A stretch of DNA of 64,000 nt, from positions 116,078 through 180,077 of the forward strand of contig NZ_SJOF01000005.1 in the NCBI RefSeq assembly GCF_004331255.1, given 5' to 3'. A program made the position numbers and the translations under genes. Every line of letters begins with the position of its first letter. Position 1 is the first letter of the stretch. Below, piece by piece: positions 58,136 to 64,000 of the stretch. Under the pieces are notes generated by a model. It saw nothing but the letters and a program-made list of their open reading frames with translations. It was not told the origin of the DNA and made no database searches. This stretch comes from Acinetobacter sp. ANC 4173. GTDB lineage: Bacteria; Pseudomonadota; Gammaproteobacteria; Pseudomonadales; Moraxellaceae.

Positions 58136-58165
58136 AAAGCCATTATCTTAAATGATAATGGCTTT
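58136..58165 (-). terminator. Hairpin between metS and the ZIP transporter gene
   Basis: AAAGCCATTATC-TTAAAT-GATAATGGCTTT, a perfect 12-bp stem. It fits a terminator for the NSS transporter unit; an operator for the ZIP gene is possible. Confidence 0.6.
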
Positions 58166-58202
58166 CATTTGCATATACTTAGTATTTACTGAAACAAATT
58201 AT

Positions 58203-58346
58203 TTACAACGTGTGCTGATCTTTTACTTCTTCAAGTACATCATCTAAATCTTCTGGATGTTTCATTAAATGCAGAATCGACAAAATCAATCCGCCCCAAA
58301 GAAACACCATAGAAATAATCATCATTATGATAGCTGAAGTATTCAT
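58203..58346 (-). CDS. metS: MetS-type small subunit of an NSS transporter
   Basis: 47 residues: MNTSAIIMMIISMVFLWGGL, then ILSILHLMKHPEDL and an acidic tail. One hydrophobic segment followed by a short charged tail matches the methionine/alanine-import NSS transporter small subunit (MetS). CTAGGAG lies upstream of its ATG on the minus strand, and it starts 10 bases after the transporter stop, the same arrangement as metP-metS of Corynebacterium. In that system the small subunit is needed for transport. Confidence 0.85.
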   Translation of the reverse strand: MNTSAIIMMIISMVFLWGGLILSILHLMKHPEDLDDVLEEVKDQHTL

Positions 58347-58356
58347 TCTGCTTCTC

Positions 58357-59835
58357 CTAGCGATCTTTCATTTTGCTGAGCACAATTGCCACAACAGCAC
58401 AGAAAATCACGCTGCCCCATCCAAATACGCCTTGTAAGCTCATACTATAAGTATCATAACCATTTTGAACAAGGTTAAAAATAGTCATGGTCAAAGTCGT
58501 TAACAAGATGAAAGACGTAATGACTGTTAAAGTAAAGTCCCAGCCCTTGCCCAACTGAATGGTTGAAATGCGGTTCACATGATCACGGAGCTCAATCAGC
58601 GCAGAACGCTTGAACCATGCAATACTGATAATTGATATTAAAGCACCACCGATAATCCCGATGTTGTTGATAAAGTGGTCAATGATATCTACCAACTTAA
58701 TCGCATTTACGCTAGAGAATAAAAAGATCGAAACTAACGCGCTACCACCACCAATAATCGATACAGCTTTTGGACGGCTCCATTTTAATTTGTCTTGCAT
58801 GGCTGCAATTGGAACTTCCAAAATACTCACCATAGAAGAAATACCTGCTACAAATAGCGAGGAGAAAAATAAAAGACCAAATAAATCTGCACCCGCACCC
58901 AAGCTCGAAATAATTTTCGGGAAGGCAATGAATGCCAGACCAATACCACCACTCACAACATCTTTAACGTCTGTACCCGCAGCATGTGCCATAAAGCCCA
59001 ATGCAGCAAAAATACCAATACCCGCCAAGATTTCAGTTGAAGCATTGGCAAAGCCAACAATTAAGCCCGAGCCTGTTAAATTGGTTTTTGGTTTTAAATA
59101 AGATGAATAAGTCACCATAATCCCGAAACCCACTGAAAGTGAGAAGAAGGTATGACCGTATGCTGCTAACCACACCTTATAGTCCATCATTGCGGACCAG
59201 TTCGGGGTAAAGAATGCATTTAAACCTTGAGCTGCACCAGGTAAACGTAAAGCTTGAATCACCAAGAAAGTGAACAATACGAACAACAAAGGCATAAAGA
59301 TTTTGTTCGACAGTTCAACCCCTTTCTTCACACCACCAAATAAGATAATCAGGGTAAGCGCCCAAATACCGACAATGGGCCAAAACAAATGGTTAACAAA
59401 CTGTAAATCTAAACCTGTGGCCTTAGATGTTTGTAAATAGGTATTGAAGAAGAAGCTCTCTGGATCATTGCCCCAGGCTTGGCCAACCGAGAAGTAAACA
59501 TAACTTCCTGCCCAAGTCAGTACGCTGGCATAGTACAAGCCAATAATGATACAGACACAAACTTGCCACCAACCCAGCGTTTCACCCCCTTTAAATAAAG
59601 CACGATACGCTTTGGGAGGGGAGTTATTGCTACGATGCCCGACAGCATAGTCTAAAAATAATAGAGGTAAACCTGCTGTAATTAATGCAAGTAAATAAGG
59701 AATAAGGAACGCACCGCCACCATTCTCATAAGCAACGTAGGGGAAACGCCAAATATTACCTAAACCAACAGCCGAACCAACGGCTGCAATAATAAAACCA
59801 GATCGTGACGTCCAGTTTTCACGAGAATCTGCCAT
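58357..59835 (-). CDS. Sodium-dependent NSS-family amino-acid transporter (MetP-like)
   Basis: Inner-membrane sodium symporter with the LeuT fold. 492 residues from ATG 59835 (MADSRENW); the GTG three codons earlier is preceded by no better site, and AGGTG sits just before the ATG. About 11-12 membrane segments. The sodium/substrate motif is GSAVGLGNIWRFPYVAYENG (about 17), followed by GGGAFLIPYLLAL, and SLSVGFGIMVTYSSYL near 240. With the adjacent metS-type subunit, import of methionine or small neutral amino acids is likely. Confidence 0.9.
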   Translation of the reverse strand: MADSRENWTSRSGFIIAAVGSAVGLGNIWRFPYVAYENGGGAFLIPYLLALITAGLPLLFLDYAVGHRSNNSPPKAYRALFKGGETLGWWQVCVCIIIGLYYASVLTWAGSYVYFSVGQAWGNDPESFFFNTYLQTSKATGLDLQFVNHLFWPIVGIWALTLIILFGGVKKGVELSNKIFMPLLFVLFTFLVIQALRLPGAAQGLNAFFTPNWSAMMDYKVWLAAYGHTFFSLSVGFGIMVTYSSYLKPKTNLTGSGLIVGFANASTEILAGIGIFAALGFMAHAAGTDVKDVVSGGIGLAFIAFPKIISSLGAGADLFGLLFFSSLFVAGISSMVSILEVPIAAMQDKLKWSRPKAVSIIGGGSALVSIFLFSSVNAIKLVDIIDHFINNIGIIGGALISIISIAWFKRSALIELRDHVNRISTIQLGKGWDFTLTVITSFILLTTLTMTIFNLVQNGYDTYSMSLQGVFGWGSVIFCAVVAIVLSKMKDR

Positions 59836-60608
59836 GAAACACACCTAAATCTTGGGTAACTTTTATTGCTGCTTGTTATATGGATTAATATGGCTAGCAA
59901 AAAAGTACTATTCAAAAATCTTTTTGTTGTTTGATTTAGCTTCCACCTTTTGGGTATCTCGTTCTAAATTGCAAACAGATGAAATGCACACAAAATCTTG
60001 GTTAAAGTCTTTTGGATTATTTTCACCTCTTAATAATTGAACAATACTCACTTTTGTTTTTTTTTGCTGTAATTTCTGGATGAAAGTTCATCCTTTTGTA
60101 TTCTATTTTTAATCAATTGATCAGAATATAACTCTTTTTTTGTGATATTTTTTAAAATAGATTAACAAAGCCAAAAATGCAAGATTTTTAAAATACTGGA
60201 AAATTCCCTTAATTTACTCATCATTATTCGCTTATATTTTATCCAAAAACATTCCTTTCACCACTATATCAGGATATAGCGCGTCACAATCATAGAATAA
60301 ACCGCAACTTTACAACTGAATACCTGATTCTATTCAAATTTATACAGCACCGCTCATAAGCATCTAGCCCAGTCAAACCAGATCAAGATTCAAAATCAAA
60401 AAGATGCTTATAACTCACAATAATTTTTATACTTAAATCAGAAATCTACCTCCAGAAGACTCACCATCTATCAGTACTTTGATGTAAAAAAGTACTTTGA
60501 CTACTGTTTCTTTTTTCGCATCGCTATATCATGCTCTAAAATACAACTGAATAACGCTTGTTTTAACCCTTTTTTAACGCAAACACACAACACAATTAGG
60601 ATAAAAGC
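59836..60608. other. Long gene-free A+T-rich interval
   Basis: 773 bases between the divergent NSS transporter and the outer-membrane protein. Short frames such as 59852-60040 have no ribosome site and poor composition. The right end should hold the promoter and AGGA ribosome site (60598-60601) of the outer-membrane gene. I see no repeat or RNA gene. Confidence 0.4.
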
Positions 60609-61304
60609 ATGAGAGTAGCACAGGCAGGATTAGTGGCATTAGGCGTAGGTTTGAGTGGTTTAGCTCAAGCAGATTTAGTCGCACTCAAAGGCGATATCAG
60701 TTATTGGGCATATAACGGCCATGCCGAAATGAACAACACAGCCCCATTTTCAAAGGAAAAACTGGACAATGATGGGGCAGTCCAATTTTCTGTCGCTTTA
60801 GAGCATCCAGTTCCAATTATTCCTAATGCCAAAATTCGCTATGTCAATTTAGACTCTCAAACAGAGAGCAGCGTTGCTGGACAACCCAATTATGCAGTTA
60901 ACCTTGATCATGCTGACTTCATTCTCTATTACGAAATTTTAGACAATGTAGTGGATCTTGATATTGGTGCAGGTGCGACCACTCTGAATGGGGATATCAC
61001 CAATTTTGCAGGCCAACGTACCAATATTGATGAAACCTATCCAATTATTTATGGTACGGTCGGCGGTAAATTGCCATTTACAGGTTTAAGTGCGAAAGCA
61101 GAACTAACCTACAGTAACTTTAACGATGTTCAGTTGACGGATGCTTTGGCAGAAATTCAATACAACTTTATCGACAACATGCTCGTCGATGTTGGTGTAA
61201 AAGCAGGTTATCGTATTTTTACAGTTGATTTAGATGACTATAACCGTAATGACATTAAACTTGAATTCAAAGGTCCTTATATTGGTTTAGATGCACATTT
61301 CTAA
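60609..61304 (+). CDS. TIGR04219-type outer-membrane beta-barrel protein
   Basis: 231 residues with a signal peptide (MRVAQAGLVALGVGLSGLAQA). The mature part is a set of alternating strands with aromatic girdles (ISYWAYNG, FILYYEIL, VGGKLPFTGLSAKAELTY) and ends IGLDAHF with C-terminal Phe, the outer-membrane insertion signal. The pattern fits the TIGR04219 family, whose function is unknown. Preceded by AGGATAAAAGC and followed by its own terminator. Confidence 0.85.
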   Translation: MRVAQAGLVALGVGLSGLAQADLVALKGDISYWAYNGHAEMNNTAPFSKEKLDNDGAVQFSVALEHPVPIIPNAKIRYVNLDSQTESSVAGQPNYAVNLDHADFILYYEILDNVVDLDIGAGATTLNGDITNFAGQRTNIDETYPIIYGTVGGKLPFTGLSAKAELTYSNFNDVQLTDALAEIQYNFIDNMLVDVGVKAGYRIFTVDLDDYNRNDIKLEFKGPYIGLDAHF

Positions 61305-61323
61305 TTCCTGAAGTACCAATCAG

Positions 61324-61356
61324 AAAGCTGAATGTAACCATTCAGCTTTTTTTATT
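61324..61356 (+). terminator. Terminator after the outer-membrane protein gene
   Basis: AAAGCTGAATG-TAAC-CATTCAGCTTT with a following T run; also usable by the converging acetyltransferase gene. Confidence 0.9.
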
Positions 61357-61370
61357 TTTAGTCCGTCCAG

Positions 61371-61892
61371 TTAAGACGTTGCATTAAAACTGGCATGATA
61401 TTGAACCTTGCCTTGTGGAACTTCATTTTCAAATGCCAGTACTTGAAAATACTTAGCGGGGACCCCTTCCAGTACCAATTGACTCAGGACTCGAAAGCCA
61501 AACCGTGCATAATAATCAGGCTCTCCCAACACCACACACCCTTGTGCATGCTGTGCTTTTAACTGGATCAATGCGGTTTCAATTAAATCAGTGCCAACAC
61601 CTTGCCGCTGAAATACTGGTAAGACTGAAACTGGGCCTAAACCATACCAACCTTCTGTACCTGATGAAATTTGTACAGGAGAAATTGCAACATGCCCAAT
61701 CAATTTTCCATCAAGTTCGGCAACTAGAGAAATACTGAGTTGTCCTGACTGGCGTAATGCATGTACGATAAATTGCTCATGATGATCACTATAAACTGCC
61801 GATTTGAACGCCCTCATCGTCACGTCTTCTATACCGTCAATATCTTGAGGCTGCTCAGTTCGAATAGACCATACAGACTTTTTATTTTGCAT
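61371..61892 (-). CDS. GNAT-family N-acetyltransferase (YhbS-like)
   Basis: 173 residues. The acetyl-CoA motif is GLGPVSVLPVFQRQGVGTDL (about 84), followed by LIETALIQLKAQHAQGCVVLGE (about 104, in one line here as LIETALIQLKAQHAQG) and DYYARFGFRV, as in YhbS-type proteins. Target unknown. It is alone on its strand and converges on the outer-membrane gene. Confidence 0.88.
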   Translation of the reverse strand: MQNKKSVWSIRTEQPQDIDGIEDVTMRAFKSAVYSDHHEQFIVHALRQSGQLSISLVAELDGKLIGHVAISPVQISSGTEGWYGLGPVSVLPVFQRQGVGTDLIETALIQLKAQHAQGCVVLGEPDYYARFGFRVLSQLVLEGVPAKYFQVLAFENEVPQGKVQYHASFNATS

Positions 61893-62256
61893 AAGATCCC
61901 TCTTTAAAAATTCTGTTATGTAGGCTTCAACTTACAACAATCAGCGTAATTTACTCCTATATTTACCTGAGATCTCATATTAATATAAAGGCATATAGAG
62001 ACAGGAAGTCTCTATAAATAAGAACAAAAATCGTAGGAAACATCGTAATTGACAGGAGTTGATTACATAAGACCTCATACAGAAAAACCTTGTCAAGATG
62101 ATGGGGCTTTTCTTTTTATACAAGCAGAAGCAGTCAGAATAAACGAAATCAGGCCAACATTACATAATACTTCTATTCCTTAAAACAACTCATATTGACT
62201 CACTATATTGCACTACCTAACATCCTAAATATTTCAATCACATCAGGAATTTTATT
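61893..62256. other. Gene-free interval with a possible terminator-like hairpin
   Basis: 364 bases. TTGACA at 62049-62054 lacks a matching -10. AGAAAA-A-CC / GG-C-TTTTCT near 62080-62115, with TTTTTA after it, could end a small RNA, but no promoter supports one. Otherwise nothing recognised. Confidence 0.3.
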
Positions 62257-62829
62257 TTGTTGCACTTACCGTCGCTGAATCCTCTACCCACATTGAAACA
62301 ATCAACCCGAATTAAATTCGGCATTATTGCATTAAGTATGTTCATGATCACAGGCTGTTCAGGTTTAGGCGGTGGCTCTTTAGAAAAACGTGCAGCAAAA
62401 CTGTCTACTGGCATTCAAAAGGCATATACTGTTGACTCAACCACAGCAAACCGCATTGCACCGATGATTGTGCAAAGTGCAGAACTTCATCAGGTCGACC
62501 CTGTACTGATTGCAGCCATGATTCGACAAGAGTCAAGTTATCGCAACTATGCGGTTTCACCCGCGGGTGCTATTGGCTTAACTCAAATCATGCCGATGTA
62601 TTGGCAACAAACTTGCCCAGGCGATTTATTCGAAGAAGCCAATAATATCAATTGTGGCACCTATATTTTAGCCAAATATAATCAATCTACAGGGAGTTGG
62701 AAAAAAGCCCTTGCCTATTACAATGTTGGGCCTACAGGCTATGAGTCGAGCTGGAAAATGCGCCACCAAGGCAAAAAATATGCCCAGCAAGTGAAGCAGC
62801 ATGAAGAAAAACTTAAAGGTTCCCTCTAA
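62257..62829 (+). CDS. Lytic transglycosylase lipoprotein (SLT domain)
   Basis: Cleaves peptidoglycan with anhydroMurNAc formation. 190 residues from TTG (62257 or the adjacent 62260), with AGGA about 10 bases upstream. The signal ends MFMITGC, a lipobox, so it is membrane-anchored. The SLT domain carries MIRQESSYRNYAVSPAGAIG (catalytic Glu, about 89), LTQIMP, NCGTYILAKY and ALAYYNVGPTGY. It resembles the Slt/MltC C-terminal domain without extra modules. Monocistronic. Confidence 0.9.
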   Translation: MLHLPSLNPLPTLKQSTRIKFGIIALSMFMITGCSGLGGGSLEKRAAKLSTGIQKAYTVDSTTANRIAPMIVQSAELHQVDPVLIAAMIRQESSYRNYAVSPAGAIGLTQIMPMYWQQTCPGDLFEEANNINCGTYILAKYNQSTGSWKKALAYYNVGPTGYESSWKMRHQGKKYAQQVKQHEEKLKGSL

Positions 62830-62846
62830 GCTTTGCTTTTGGAATT

Positions 62847-62874
62847 AAAAAGCCCAGCCTAAGATGGGCCTTTT
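62847..62874. terminator. Terminator after the lytic transglycosylase
   Basis: GCCCA-GCCTAAGA-TGGGC stem with flanking A and T runs and one bulged C. Confidence 0.7.
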
Positions 62875-62886
62875 ATCACGTTATAT

Positions 62887-63198
62887 TTATAAACTTTTTA
62901 AATATGCAATAATGTCTTTATTTTCAGACATTTCAGCTAATTCAAGTGCAGTATATTCTGAGCGATAATCAATTCTTGCTCCCTTACTGACCAGCAATTT
63001 GACCACATCTAAATGGTCATTTTCCGCCGCAGCTTGTAGTGCACTATAGCCCTCTTCATCTGTTTGATTCGGATCAGCTCCAGCCAATAACAACTGCTCG
63101 ACTTGCTCCACATCACCTAAGGATGACCAGTAAACAAGTTCTGGAAGATGCAGTTCTTCATCATCTTCAGGAATAGGGGTAAAAGAATTGAGTTTCAT
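62887..63198 (-). CDS. Small ankyrin-repeat protein
   Basis: 103 residues, no signal peptide, acidic. Two ankyrin repeats are clear: DVEQVEQLLLAGADPNQTDE (about 29) and EGYSALQAAAENDHLDVVKL (about 49) with LLVSKGARIDYRSEYTALEL after it. A C-terminal third repeat is partial. Such proteins bind partner proteins; no partner is suggested by the neighbours. Confidence 0.85.
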   Translation of the reverse strand: MKLNSFTPIPEDDEELHLPELVYWSSLGDVEQVEQLLLAGADPNQTDEEGYSALQAAAENDHLDVVKLLVSKGARIDYRSEYTALELAEMSENKDIIAYLKSL

Positions 63199-63333
63199 CG
63201 GATATACCCTTTTTTGTTTTAACGTTCAAACTACAATTAAAGCTTAATTTTTTTAATACAGCCATATCAATTTAATAAAAATCGAACGATTGAGTTTAAC
63301 AATAGCCAATAAAATAGTTTGCCATGTAATGAC

Positions 63334-63663
63334 TTAGGACGTGTAAAACACCGCAAGCCAGATAGTAATTTGATTGGGATCAGTCCAAACTACCTTGTGT
63401 TTGACATGTGCAGGAATATTCATGTAATCGCCCGCAGATAATTCACATGTTGAACCGCTCTCAAACTCTAAAGTTGCATTTCCTTCAACAAGCATGATCC
63501 ATTCACTCTCATCCTGATCATACCAACCTGTATCAGGAGAGCTATGCCCTTTAGAAATAATACACTCTATCCTTATTGTTGAAGCATGAATAATGTCCTC
63601 AAATACTTCTAGACTTAGATCTTTCGGCAGTGAATCGAATATATTGACCGAATACATACCCAT
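63334..63663 (-). CDS. Small cupin-domain protein
   Basis: 109 residues forming one cupin barrel: GHSSPDTGWYDQDESEWIML (first motif, shown to 20), VEGNATLEFESG, LSAGDYMNIPAHVKHKVVWT (second motif with His ligands). The first motif has Asp/Glu where many cupins have His, so the metal site may be altered. Function unknown. Starts at ATG 63663; a second ATG two codons on (63657) is equally possible. Confidence 0.85.
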   Translation of the reverse strand: MGMYSVNIFDSLPKDLSLEVFEDIIHASTIRIECIISKGHSSPDTGWYDQDESEWIMLVEGNATLEFESGSTCELSAGDYMNIPAHVKHKVVWTDPNQITIWLAVFYTS

Positions 63664-63774
63664 AAATTCACCTCATCTCATGTATTCAATCTACATTAAC
63701 AGTTATTTAATGTCTTCTAAAGTTAGCCTCAAATAACTAATAATAATTTTCGTCTATTCTTTTTAATTTCCAAT

Positions 63775-63805
63775 AAAAAACACCCCCTAACGTTGGTTAG
63801 GGGGT
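63775..63805 (-). terminator. rRNA operon terminator
   Basis: CACCCCCTAAC-GTTG-GTTAGGGGGTG forms an 11-bp stem; on the minus strand it is followed by TTTTTT and lies just after the 5S gene. Confidence 0.9.
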
Positions 63806-63818
63806 GTTTGAATTAATG

Positions 63819-63933
63819 AGCTGGCGATGACTTACTCTCACATGGGTAACCCCACACTACCATCAGCGCTAAGAGGTTTCACTTCTGAGTTCGGGAAGGG
63901 ATCAGGTGGTTCACTCTTGCTATTGTCGCCAGC
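63819..63933 (-). rRNA. rrf: 5S ribosomal RNA
   Basis: The minus strand reads GCTGGCGACAATAGCAAGAG at the 5' end and ends GTCATCGCCAGCT, so the ends pair as in 5S. Central CCCGAACTCAGAAGTGAAAC is the universal 5S core. Length is about 115 bases. The 23S gene should lie just beyond the right edge. Confidence 0.95.
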
Positions 63934-64000
63934 ACAACTGTTTATGACTATTCGTTATGGTCTTATTTACACAGGGTGTATGCCTAACTTTCATCAAATG

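Noticed and set aside
58136..58165. Fur or Zur box for the ZIP gene
   Set aside because: The ATTATC/GATAAT repeats are in the opposite order to a Fur box, and the Zur TGTTATA pattern is missing; kept as a hairpin.
59852..60040. 62-codon frame in the long gap
   Set aside because: No ribosome site, overlaps the NSS transporter leader, unlike coding sequence.
62040..62115. Small RNA gene
   Set aside because: The TTGACA has no partner -10 at proper spacing and the hairpin is imperfect.
1..64000. CRISPR array, tRNA, prophage or transposase
   Set aside because: No spaced repeats, cloverleaf sequences, integrase or transposase reading frames were seen.

Overview
The window is chromosomal DNA of an Acinetobacter-type gammaproteobacterium. 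The gene order wza-wzb-wzc-fkpA facing a gna-wzx...itrA-galU-ugd-gpi block is the Acinetobacter capsule (K) locus. The housekeeping genes that follow (murJ, ampD, nadC, rph, dsbA, ubiG-mupP-yciK, ribF-ileS-lspA-fkpB, two ilvD, fmt-rsmB) and a 5S rRNA at the right edge fit the same genus. Assignments come from reading sequence motifs and gene order; no database search was run.

Region 1 (1-20300): capsule locus. The left edge holds only the C-terminal end of a second wzc-like tyrosine autokinase. Next, on the minus strand, come the sugar-precursor genes gpi, ugd, galU and the initiating transferase itrA. A strongly A+T-rich central block follows (about 5000-13860). It holds a decayed secreted-protein gene, a lone plus-strand acyltransferase, a short-type UDP-glucose dehydrogenase, four glycosyltransferases, a Wzy-like polymerase and a Wzx flippase, mostly joined by 4-base overlaps. 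gna closes the block, and its last 13 codons occur twice in tandem, which looks like a recombination scar. Plus-strand wza-wzb-wzc supplies export and its tyrosine phosphorylation control, followed by fkpA.

Region 2 (20300-33000): envelope and cofactor genes. These are a second FKBP isomerase, murJ, ampD, nadC, an LtaS-like phosphoglycerol transferase, rph, a TetR regulator, dsbA, ubiG-mupP-yciK, a 51-codon gene and two tandem RcnB-like periplasmic proteins. murJ, ampD and the MupP-like phosphatase all concern peptidoglycan precursors or recycling.

Region 3 (33000-42500): argA, then a five-gene alkanesulfonate operon with two substrate-binding proteins, SsuD, permease and ATPase. After it come a strong terminator, a near-consensus Pho box, a RutR-type regulator, an MTA/SAH-nucleosidase-like protein and a TDT-family (TehA/SSU1-like) transporter.

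Region 4 (42500-64000): ribF-ileS-lspA-fkpB, a DUF1624-type membrane protein, a chorismate mutase overlapping an unusual protein with two DsbA/HCCA-isomerase-like halves, two dihydroxy-acid dehydratases of different cluster classes, fmt-rsmB, a ZIP metal transporter, a sodium-dependent transporter with its tiny MetS-type subunit, an outer-membrane barrel, an acetyltransferase, a lytic transglycosylase, an ankyrin protein, a cupin, and finally 5S rRNA with its terminator on the minus strand.

Most transcription units end in clear hairpin terminators. No tRNA, CRISPR array, prophage or intact insertion sequence was seen.
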